A stretch of 6,897 nucleotides of DNA from Spirosomataceae bacterium (lineage in GTDB: Bacteria; Bacteroidota; Bacteroidia; Cytophagales; Spirosomataceae), in NCBI GenBank assembly GCA_025455795.1, contig JALOLW010000222.1, positions 1-6,897 on the forward strand, given 5' to 3'. This document shows positions 1 to 5,668 of the stretch, piece after piece (the stretch's first letter is position 1; each line of letters opens with the position of its first letter). The translations under genes were made by a program, and so were the position numbers. The notes below the pieces were generated by a model. The model made no database searches and had not been told where the DNA came from. It worked only from the letters and a program-made list of their open reading frames with translations.

Positions 1-438
1 AGATTGTACACAGAACTCTCTTCATCAGAAAAAAGAAAATTAAGAGCCGAAGCATCTTTATTGTGCCCCAAAATCGTAGCAGGTTCGCGTGTAAAAAACA
101 AATACAATGATGTTGCGATGTATTTGCTAACATATCACGGCGTTTTAGCTTCTCAAGCAAGAGACCTGTTTTCTGCAGGAAGTGTAGCAATGGCTTCTGA
201 CAGTAATCGCGGAGGACTATATATCCACAGGGCATTGGCAGACATTGAGGAAGAAATGATATATGCTGCTAATACAATGGAGGACGCTTTGTTCATAGAA
301 TATTGGAAAGAATCTGTTCCACCTACCAAAAGAATAAAACGCTGGCTTGAATTGGCAGACCAAAATGCAACTGACTGGAAACCGTCCGAAGTTCTTTTCT
401 TAAACAAAGAAAATAGAGAGAAAAATACAGAACTATAG
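1..438 (+). CDS. Unrecognised protein, 3' portion (probably 5'-truncated by window edge)
   Basis: The reading frame is open from the first base to a TAG at 436-438, so the true start probably lies outside the window. The only candidates inside are a TTG at 4 and an ATG at 118, neither with a recognisable ribosome-binding context. I do not recognise the family. The visible ~145 residues are soluble and mixed in charge, with no membrane segment or signal peptide. The middle looks helical (around the LADIEEEMIYAANTMEDA stretch) and the C-terminus is rich in Lys, Glu and Asn. The DNA is A/T-rich: the first two 60-base rows have about 33% and 42% G+C, against about 60% in parts of the response regulator and ychF. 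This suggests a different origin or weak expression. The kinase gene starts 61 bases downstream on the same strand, but nothing shows a functional link. The CDS is likely real because the frame is long and the opposite-strand alternatives look like shadows. Confidence 0.6.
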   Translation, partial: RLYTELSSSEKRKLRAEASLLCPKIVAGSRVKNKYNDVAMYLLTYHGVLASQARDLFSAGSVAMASDSNRGGLYIHRALADIEEEMIYAANTMEDALFIEYWKESVPPTKRIKRWLELADQNATDWKPSEVLFLNKENREKNTEL

Positions 439-499
439 TCGCAACGGAGTATGTGGTTAAATCAAGTATTGTGCTTATATCAACATTCTTTGACTCTCC

Positions 500-1525
500 A
501 TGTCTGCTTCCCACGACATACTGCAATATACCCCCCACGACCGTAAGGCAAGGTTGATTGGTGTGCCTTTGGTAGCTATTATCATGCATTTTAGTTTTCA
601 TAAATGGCACGGCATTGACCTGCTATTTTTCAAAGAGCTGTTCGTAGATTTTCTTTTTACGTTGGTTTACTGGGAAGGTATGCGGTTTATTTGGCAGCAG
701 TTGAGTTTTCGGCTTCCATCCTACCAATACACCAAAAAGCGCATTGTGGCACATTTACTATGCTCCCTAATTTACGCATTTCTGGCTACGGTTTTGTTGC
801 GTGCATTTGCACAGTGGTTTTTAGAGGGAAACGTAGTCAAGGCCAATTTTTGGCTTATTTATGGAGTGGCACTTGTACCATCATTTATGGTCACGCTGGT
901 CTATGAAAGCGCGTTTTTCTTTTGGGCGTGGCGCACCAACGTCCAAAAAACCGAAGCCCTGGCCCGCGAAAATGTGCAGTCTCAACTGGAAGCTCTCAAA
1001 AGTCAGCTTGACCCGCATTTTTTGTTCAATAGCCTCAACACCCTCGCCTCGCTCATTGACGACGACAACGTCCCCGCTCAAAAATACCTCGAACAACTCT
1101 CGGACGTGTATCGCTACGTACTGGTAAGCCGCGAAAAAAACACCGTCACGCTCGAAGAAGAAATGGCGTTTTTGGAAGCGTATATTTATTTGAACAAAAC
1201 CCGTTTTAGAGAAAACTTGCAGATAGAAACGCAGGTATCGGCGGCGGCACGGCAGCAGCAAATTGCACCGTTGAGCTTGCAATTATTGGTCGAAAACGCC
1301 ATCAAGCACAACGTCATTTCGAGAGACAATCCACTCAAAATCAAGATATTGCAAGAACATAATACGCTCACCGTTGAAAACAACTTACAGACCAAAAAGA
1401 CCTTTGAGAAATCCACCAAAGTAGGGCTACAAAACATCATCAACCGCTATCGCCTCCTTACCGAGCGGCCCGTGGAAGTGGTCGCCGATGACTTAAAATT
1501 TGCCGTCAAAGTACCCCTTTTGTAA
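500..1525 (+). CDS. LytS/YehU-type sensor histidine kinase (His_kinase family)
   Basis: This is the membrane sensor kinase of a LytTR two-component system, expected to phosphorylate the regulator encoded 2 bases downstream. The 341-residue protein starts with hydrophobic segments at about 18-32, 41-65, 81-103 and 117-143, probably four inner-membrane helices. A short helical linker (about 145-168) leads into the catalytic part. The phospho-acceptor block reads LDPHFLFNSLN, with the candidate histidine at His173. The ATPase N-box is LLVENAIKHN (Glu265, Asn266, His270, Asn271), and a short G-box, VGLQNIINRYRLL, lies at 308-320. This arrangement is diagnostic of the His_kinase (PF06580) plus HATPase families. 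There is no PAS, HAMP or GAF domain, so the signal is unknown and may be sensed within the membrane. ATG 500 is the first possible start because an in-frame TGA lies at 491-493. No clear promoter is visible in the 61 bases upstream. Confidence 0.93.
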   Translation: MSASHDILQYTPHDRKARLIGVPLVAIIMHFSFHKWHGIDLLFFKELFVDFLFTLVYWEGMRFIWQQLSFRLPSYQYTKKRIVAHLLCSLIYAFLATVLLRAFAQWFLEGNVVKANFWLIYGVALVPSFMVTLVYESAFFFWAWRTNVQKTEALARENVQSQLEALKSQLDPHFLFNSLNTLASLIDDDNVPAQKYLEQLSDVYRYVLVSREKNTVTLEEEMAFLEAYIYLNKTRFRENLQIETQVSAAARQQQIAPLSLQLLVENAIKHNVISRDNPLKIKILQEHNTLTVENNLQTKKTFEKSTKVGLQNIINRYRLLTERPVEVVADDLKFAVKVPLL

Positions 1526-1527
1526 AA

Positions 1528-2295
1528 ATGAAAGCCCTCATCATCGAAGACGAATACCCCGCCGCCGAGCGGCTTGCCAAGCTGATTCTAAAAGCCGACG
1601 ACAGCATCGAAATCGTGGGCGTACTCGAAAGTATCGAAGCCGCGCGACAGTGGTTTCAGTGTCACCCCGCACCCGATTTGATTTTCTCCGATATTCAACT
1701 TTCTGATGGTTTGAGTTTTGCAATTTTTGAAGAAATGCCCGTGCGGAGTCCCATTATTTTTACAACTTCCTACGACGAATACGCCATCAAAGCCTTCAAA
1801 GTCAAGAGCATAGACTATCTGTTGAAGCCCATCAAGCCACAAGAGTTGGCGGTGGCTATTGACAAATTCAAAGAAATGCGGGGAGCGTTTTCGGGGCAAG
1901 ATTATGCCCTCAAAATTCAGTCGCTGCTTGACACGCTCCCTACGGCAGGGCGCAAATACAAAACGCGCTTTTTGGTGCAGCAAAACGAGCAGCTACTACC
2001 CGTTGCCCAGTCAGAAATTGCGTATTTTCTCACGGCCAACGAAATGGTGTGTTTGGTGCGCCACGACAACAAGCAGTTTTTGGTGGACTATACCCTCGAA
2101 GAATTGGAAAAGCTGCTCGACCCTACCATTTTTTTTCGCGTGAATCGGCAGTGCATTGCCGCCCTGCCCGCCGTGCGCAAAATCCACACTTACTTCAACG
2201 GCAAGCTCAAACTCCAGCTCACCCCCGAGCCACCGCAAGAAGTCCTCGTCAGCCGCGAAAAGGCAGCGACCTTCAAGGCGTGGTTGGAAGGATGA
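1528..2295 (+). CDS. LytTR-family response regulator
   Basis: This is a cytoplasmic DNA-binding response regulator, the partner of the kinase just upstream. The gap between stop and start is only 2 bases, which implies co-transcription and probably translational coupling. Residues 1-120 form a receiver domain. It has the acidic pair Glu7-Asp8, phospho-acceptor Asp55 (in FSDIQL), the Thr79/Thr80 switch region (FTTSYDEYA) and conserved Lys100 followed by Pro (YLLKP). Residues 147-253 form a LytTR DNA-binding domain, recognisable by the segment around EIAYFLTANEMVCLV, the FFRVNRQCI strand-turn and the closing VSREKAATFKAWL. The length of 255 residues is normal for the AlgR/AgrA/LytR class in Bacteroidota. 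Its targets cannot be deduced from this window. The gene ends 9 bases from the convergent DUF58 gene with no terminator hairpin between them, so the two transcripts probably overlap at their 3' ends. Confidence 0.95.
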   Translation: MKALIIEDEYPAAERLAKLILKADDSIEIVGVLESIEAARQWFQCHPAPDLIFSDIQLSDGLSFAIFEEMPVRSPIIFTTSYDEYAIKAFKVKSIDYLLKPIKPQELAVAIDKFKEMRGAFSGQDYALKIQSLLDTLPTAGRKYKTRFLVQQNEQLLPVAQSEIAYFLTANEMVCLVRHDNKQFLVDYTLEELEKLLDPTIFFRVNRQCIAALPAVRKIHTYFNGKLKLQLTPEPPQEVLVSREKAATFKAWLEG

Positions 2296-2304
2296 AGGTG
2301 AGCG

Positions 2305-3219
2305 TTATCGCATTTTACTCCGCTTTACCAGATACGCCGACAGGATTTGGTCAAAGCCTTTGGCGACATCGGCCTCTACAAAATCAATGCGGTATTGGCC
2401 GCATTTGAGGCGTAGTTCTTGGTAGTATTTTTTGACGGTTTCTTGGTAGTGTTTTTTCACCTGAGCGGGTTGTACTTTGAGCCGTTCGCCCGATTCCAAA
2501 TCAATAAACTCGTAGGGACGGTCGTCAAACGCAAATTCTTCTTCGGTGCGGCGGTCGGTGACGTGAAACAGCAGCACTTCGTGGAGATTGTGACGCAGGT
2601 GCTGCATGGCCGAAAAAATGCGGTCGGCTTGCTCAAAATCCTCAAACATATCGCTAAACAGAATCACCAACGAGCGTTTGTGAATCTTCTCGGCGATTTC
2701 GTGTAGCACATCCGCCACGGAAGTTTTGCGCTGTGGCTTGGGTTTTTGAAGGAGCGTTTCTAGTTCCAAAAAAATCTTGTGGACGTGCGAGGGAGTGGAC
2801 TTAACGGGCGTCTGCACTTCTATTCCTTCCGAAAACGTACACAGGCTCACGGCATCTTTTTGACGCTGCAGCATGTACGCGATACTCCCCGCGGCCATGA
2901 TACTAAACGTGATTTTGCCATAATGAGGCTCGGGGTAGTACATCGAAGACGACGTATCAATCAGCAAGTGACAGCGCAGGTTGGTTTCTTCTTCGTAGCG
3001 TTTGACAAAGAGACGGTCGGTTTTGGCAAAAACTTTCCAATCTATGTGGCGGGTACTCTCGCCCGTGTTGTAAAGCCGATGCTCGGCAAACTCCACCGAA
3101 AAGCCGTGAAAAGGCGATTTGTGCAGTCCGGTGATGAAGCCTTCGACCAATTCCCGGGCCAAAAACTCCACGTTGCCGTATTCTCTTACTTTTGCTACGT
3201 CAAATCCCTTCATTGCCAT
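2305..3219 (-). CDS. DUF58 / von Willebrand factor A-like domain protein
   Basis: This is a soluble 304-residue DUF58 protein. The family signature occupies about residues 50-78 (YNTGESTRHIDWKVFAKT, then a VKRYEEE segment). A vWA-like fold follows, with an intact MIDAS metal-binding motif DxSxS (Asp88, Ser90, Ser92 in LLIDTSSSM), a Thr/Ser pair at 166-167 and Asp190 (LFSDMFED). There is no signal peptide or membrane helix. In many bacteria DUF58 genes sit beside a MoxR AAA+ ATPase and BatA-type vWA proteins, where they are thought to act in chaperone-like or envelope-stress functions. No such partners lie in this window. The frame could begin at 3291, but the extra 24 residues are coded by A/T-rich repeat sequence and look non-conserved. 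I therefore chose ATG 3219 (MAMKGFDV); ATG 3213 is the alternative. rlpA lies 128 bases upstream on the same strand, and no promoter is evident between them, so they may be co-transcribed. Confidence 0.9.
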   Translation of the reverse strand: MAMKGFDVAKVREYGNVEFLARELVEGFITGLHKSPFHGFSVEFAEHRLYNTGESTRHIDWKVFAKTDRLFVKRYEEETNLRCHLLIDTSSSMYYPEPHYGKITFSIMAAGSIAYMLQRQKDAVSLCTFSEGIEVQTPVKSTPSHVHKIFLELETLLQKPKPQRKTSVADVLHEIAEKIHKRSLVILFSDMFEDFEQADRIFSAMQHLRHNLHEVLLFHVTDRRTEEEFAFDDRPYEFIDLESGERLKVQPAQVKKHYQETVKKYYQELRLKCGQYRIDFVEADVAKGFDQILSAYLVKRSKMR

Positions 3220-3225
3220 TGTTTT

Positions 3226-3339
3226 GAATATTGAATATTGAACAGTAAAATGAAGAATAATGAAGTCAATATTCGTTTTTTCAACACCCACTTGTACTTA
3301 CTTCTACATTCTGTATTGGTTGTTGGTTGTTCAATATTC
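3226..3339. repeat. AATATT-containing direct and inverted repeats between rlpA and the DUF58 gene
   Basis: The left arm holds a tandem 7-base unit, GAATATT twice and then GAAC, at 3226-3243. The right arm at 3329-3339, GTTCAATATTC, is the exact reverse complement of the 11 bases at 3233-3243. A further CAATATTCG copy lies inside, around 3266-3274. The arms are about 85 bases apart, too far for a normal terminator hairpin. The element fills nearly all of the rlpA-DUF58 spacer. It could be a small dispersed intergenic repeat, a remnant of a non-autonomous element, or chance in A/T-rich DNA. One window cannot tell these apart. Confidence 0.4.
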
Positions 3340-3347
3340 CTTCATTG

Positions 3348-3791
3348 CTACTTCAGTACTTTTTCGAGGATTTCGCCCGTGTCGGTCACAAACTCATCCT
3401 TACCTAAAAGCACCATTCCTTCCATTCCTACGATACGCATTTTGATAGTCGCCACGCCCTTGGCCAAAAAACCCAAGTGCTGCGCCGCCGCTCGGGTCAA
3501 GTCAAGCATACGACTATGGTGGTAGGGGCCTCGGTCGTTGATGCGCACTATGACCGATTTGTTGTTGGAGAGGTTGGTTACTTCTACCATCGTGTTGAAC
3601 GGCAACGTGCGGTGGGCTGCCGTCAGCTCTGTTTGGCTGAATTTTTCGCCACACGACGTTTTGCGTCCGTTGAACATTTGAGCGTAAAAAGAGGCTTTTC
3701 CTTGCTCTTCTCTCCCCAACAATTGTGCCGAAGTGGGGAGGCTTACCAACAAAAATAAAAATCCAAAAATACAGTAAATGGGGTACTTCAT
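3348..3791 (-). CDS. rlpA: RlpA-like septal lytic transglycosylase (single DPBB domain)
   Basis: This is a secreted 147-residue protein. Residues 1-22 look like a Sec signal peptide, with a hydrophobic core (FGFLFLLVSLPTSA) and probable cleavage after Ala22. No lipobox cysteine follows, so it is likely soluble in the periplasm and not a lipoprotein. Residues 31-122 form a double-psi beta-barrel of the RlpA type, with GKASFYAQMFNGRKTSCGE, TAAHRTLPFNT, VTNLSNNKSV and RINDRGPY. The catalytic residues of Pseudomonas RlpA (Glu120, His131, Asp157, from memory) match Glu49, His60 and Asp86 here with the same spacing of 11 and 26 residues. The active site therefore appears intact. RlpA enzymes cleave naked glycan strands at division sites. 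The usual C-terminal SPOR domain is absent, so septal targeting by SPOR is not possible. The start at 3791 is set by the signal peptide, and a good promoter lies about 97 bases upstream. Confidence 0.9.
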   Translation of the reverse strand: MKYPIYCIFGFLFLLVSLPTSAQLLGREEQGKASFYAQMFNGRKTSCGEKFSQTELTAAHRTLPFNTMVEVTNLSNNKSVIVRINDRGPYHHSRMLDLTRAAAQHLGFLAKGVATIKMRIVGMEGMVLLGKDEFVTDTGEILEKVLK

Positions 3792-3887
3792 TTGTCTTAG
3801 AGTTTTGGGGTGAACAATAGCTGTTGTCTTTTTGTCACGAATCTCTTGCTCTCAAGGCAACTTAAAAAAGTACAATCAAAAGGACTG

Positions 3888-3918
3888 CAAAGGTACTACT
3901 AACTCCGTTTTCTACAAA
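3888..3918 (-). promoter_or_regulatory. Bacteroidota-type promoter for rlpA
   Basis: Read on the minus strand, TTTG at 3918-3915 is followed by 19 bases and then TACCTTTG at 3895-3888. This matches the known Bacteroidota sigma-70 consensus (TTTG, 19-21 bases, TAnnTTTG) exactly. Transcription would start near 3882-3884 and give a leader of about 90 bases before the rlpA ATG. No other good match lies between it and the gene. Confidence 0.72.
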
Positions 3919-3976
3919 AAAAATGTAGGCACGGAAAGGTATAACGAAAACAATGCCAACTTTATTTTAAAAAATT

Positions 3977-4008
3977 TTTGGCTACCAACAACAAAAAATC
4001 TATTTTAG
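3977..4008 (+). promoter_or_regulatory. Probable promoter for the PUR-like gene
   Basis: TTTG at 3977-3980 is followed by 20 bases and then TATTTTAG at 4001-4008. The latter differs from the Bacteroidota TAnnTTTG element at one base. It would start transcription around 4012-4014 and give a leader of about 30 bases to the GTG at 4045. It diverges from the rlpA promoter and the two do not overlap. The surrounding 253-base intergenic region (3792-4044) is A/T-rich and shows no gene. Confidence 0.5.
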
Positions 4009-4044
4009 CGTTCCAAATCATTTTACATCAAACCTAACTCTATT

Positions 4045-4362
4045 GTGGAAGAAAGAGACCCTGGAAAAATCTTTTCCAAGCGCGTAAAAGCAGGCAAGAG
4101 AACCTATTTCTTTGATGTGCGTTCGACCCGTTCCAACGATTACTACGTGACCATCACCGAGAGCCGCCGATTCCAACAAGGCGACGGCTTCACGTACGAA
4201 AAACACAAAATGTTTTTGTACAAAGAAGACTTTCAAAAATTCATCGAAGCACTCCAAGAGACGGTTGAACACGTCAAAACGGAGCTGATGCCTGATTTTG
4301 ACTTCTCCCAATACGAAACCCGCGAAGAAGAATTTGGAGGTACTGACCTCAAATGGGACTAA
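4045..4362 (+). CDS. PUR-alpha-like DNA/RNA-binding protein (DUF3276 family)
   Basis: This is a small 105-residue protein with one PUR repeat, the single-stranded nucleic-acid-binding fold shared with eukaryotic Pur-alpha and the Borrelia protein BpuR. The family pattern is clear. A basic start (KIFSKRVKAGKRTYFFDVR, about residues 9-26) leads into NDYYVTITESRR (31-42) and then a helix after EKHKMFLYKEDFQKFIEAL (52-70). The tail from about 83 is acidic and aromatic, with several Glu and a terminal KWD. Bacterial members probably dimerise to complete the binding surface; the cellular role in Bacteroidota is not established. The start is GTG. An in-frame TAG at 4006-4008 and the absence of ATG, GTG or TTG between it and 4045 make this the only ordinary start. 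It appears to be monocistronic, with its own promoter and a strong terminator 23 bases after the stop. Confidence 0.9.
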   Translation: MEERDPGKIFSKRVKAGKRTYFFDVRSTRSNDYYVTITESRRFQQGDGFTYEKHKMFLYKEDFQKFIEALQETVEHVKTELMPDFDFSQYETREEEFGGTDLKWD

Positions 4363-4385
4363 CGCCTGATTCCTGACCTTTGACC

Positions 4386-4412
4386 GCCTCCGAGCCTGCT
4401 CGGAGGCTTTTT
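4386..4412 (+). terminator. Intrinsic terminator after the PUR-like gene
   Basis: GCCTCCGAGC at 4386-4395 and GCTCGGAGGC at 4398-4407 are perfect inverted repeats separated by CT. In RNA this would form a G+C-rich stem of about 8-9 pairs with a four- to six-base loop. A run of five T follows at 4408-4412, then GGTTTTG. This is a textbook Rho-independent terminator placed 23 bases after the stop codon. Confidence 0.92.
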
Positions 4413-4415
4413 GGT

Positions 4416-4446
4416 TTTGTACCTACCCCCAAAAATGTTACTTTTG
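4416..4446 (+). promoter_or_regulatory. Bacteroidota-type promoter for ychF
   Basis: TTTG at 4416-4419, 19 bases, then TACTTTTG at 4439-4446 match the Bacteroidota promoter consensus exactly. Transcription would begin near 4450-4452, leaving a leader of about 90 bases that is A-rich just before the ychF ATG and has no Shine-Dalgarno sequence. The -33 element begins four bases after the T-run of the preceding terminator, so the two genes are cleanly insulated in very little space. Confidence 0.75.
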
Positions 4447-4542
4447 CAGGCCAAAATTTGATACAGCTTATCATTAGGTCAAAATCCAGGTTTTTCTTGT
4501 TGTCGAAATGACAAAATCATCAAAATCATAAAATTCTAATAA

Positions 4543-5643
4543 ATGTCTCTCCAATGTGGTATTGTAGGACTGCCCAACGTCGGTAAGTCCACCTTGTTTA
4601 GTGCGTTGTCAAGTGCCAAAGCCGAAGCGGCCAATTATCCCTTCTGCACCATCGAACCCAACGTAGGCGTAGTAGAGGTCCCCGACCCGCGCCTAGATAT
4701 TCTGAAAGAACTCGTCAAGCCCCAAAAACTCATCCCGACCATCATGGAGTTTGTGGATATAGCAGGGCTGGTCAAAGGCGCAAGCAAAGGCCAAGGACTT
4801 GGCAATCAGTTTTTGGCCAATATCCGTGAGGTAGATGCCATCATTCACGTGGTACGCTGCTTCACCGACGACAACATCGTCCACGTAGAAGGGCGCGTCA
4901 ATCCCGTGGATGACAAAGAAATCATAGACATGGAACTCCAACTGAAAGATTTGGAGTCGGTCGAGAAGAAATACGCCCGCATCGAAAAAGCCGCGCGCGT
5001 GGGAGACGCCAAAGCCAAAGCAGAGTTGGAGGTCATCAATCGGGTAAAAAACACCCTGCATCAAGGCAAAAGTGTACGCGCCGCAGGCCTGACCGAAGAC
5101 GAAAAAGCCGCCGTAGCCGACCTACAACTGCTCACCATCAAACCCGTGATTTATGTAGCCAACGTGGACGAAGCCTCTATCATGGCGGGTGGAAACGACT
5201 ACGTGGACCAACTCAAAGCCTCCGTGGCTGATGAAAACGCCGAGGTGATTGTGGTTTGTGCGGCCATCGAAGCCCAAATTGCCGAAATGGAAGACCCCGA
5301 CGAACGCGCGATGTTTTTGGAAGAATACGGCCTCACAGAATCTGGACTTAACAAGCTCATCCGCGCTTCTTACGGCTTGCTCAACTTGATTACGTACTTT
5401 ACAGCCGGCGAAAAAGAAGTACGCGCTTGGACGATTCGGCGCGGCTGGAAAGCCCCCCAAGCCGCTGGCGTGATTCACACCGATTTTGAACGCGGGTTTA
5501 TTCGGGCAGAGGTGATAAAACTCGCTGATTATCAGCAGTTCAAAACCGAAGCAGGTTGCCGTGAAGCTGGCAAAATGGGTGTGGAAGGAAAAGAATATGT
5601 TGTCCAAGATGGTGACATCATGCACTTCCGATTCAACGTCTAA
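4543..5643 (+). CDS. ychF: YchF/OLA1 family redox-regulated ATPase
   Basis: This is a full-length 366-residue member of the universally conserved YchF/OLA1 subfamily of Obg-type P-loop NTPases. It is a cytosolic protein that associates with ribosomes. Characterised members prefer ATP to GTP and dampen oxidative-stress responses. Motifs in order: Walker A GLPNVGKS at 9-16, the Thr of switch I near 36 (CTIEPNVGV), and G3 DIAGL at 72-76. A hydrophobic residue follows the G3 glycine where classical GTPases carry the catalytic Gln. The G4 motif is NVDE at 207-210, in place of the GTP-selective NKxD. A helical coiled-coil insertion spans about 128-190. The C-terminal TGS domain runs from about 283 to 365, ending in the conserved VQDGDIMHFRFNV. 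ATG 4543 gives the canonical N-terminus (MSLQCGIVGLPNVG). Codon use is more G+C-rich than at the left edge of the window. The gene appears to be transcribed alone. Confidence 0.98.
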   Translation: MSLQCGIVGLPNVGKSTLFSALSSAKAEAANYPFCTIEPNVGVVEVPDPRLDILKELVKPQKLIPTIMEFVDIAGLVKGASKGQGLGNQFLANIREVDAIIHVVRCFTDDNIVHVEGRVNPVDDKEIIDMELQLKDLESVEKKYARIEKAARVGDAKAKAELEVINRVKNTLHQGKSVRAAGLTEDEKAAVADLQLLTIKPVIYVANVDEASIMAGGNDYVDQLKASVADENAEVIVVCAAIEAQIAEMEDPDERAMFLEEYGLTESGLNKLIRASYGLLNLITYFTAGEKEVRAWTIRRGWKAPQAAGVIHTDFERGFIRAEVIKLADYQQFKTEAGCREAGKMGVEGKEYVVQDGDIMHFRFNV

Positions 5644-5668
5644 ATAGGCTTTTTTTACAGCTCAACTA

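Noticed and set aside
485..492. ATTCTTTG just before the histidine kinase as a promoter -7 element
   Set aside because: It has two mismatches to TAnnTTTG, no TTG about 19-20 bases upstream, and sits too close to the ATG.
2419..3234. Plus-strand open frames across the DUF58 gene
   Set aside because: They are antisense shadows of a gene with clear family motifs and show no recognisable domain themselves.
3220..3291. N-terminal extension of the DUF58 gene to ATG 3291
   Set aside because: The added 24 residues are coded by the A/T-rich repeat region and look unlike the family N-terminus; the start at 3219 gives a normal length.
3792..3887. Possible structured leader (riboswitch) in the rlpA 5' region
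   Set aside because: Only 4-base stems such as CTTG-AGAG-CAAG were found; there is no conserved riboswitch motif.
5122..5625. Minus-strand 167-codon open frame inside ychF
   Set aside because: It is antisense to the strongly conserved C-terminal half of YchF; its composition is that of a reverse-complement shadow.
5644..5668. Run of seven T at 5650-5656 after ychF as a terminator
   Set aside because: I could not find a convincing G+C-rich stem before the T-run; the convergent gap is only 25 bases.
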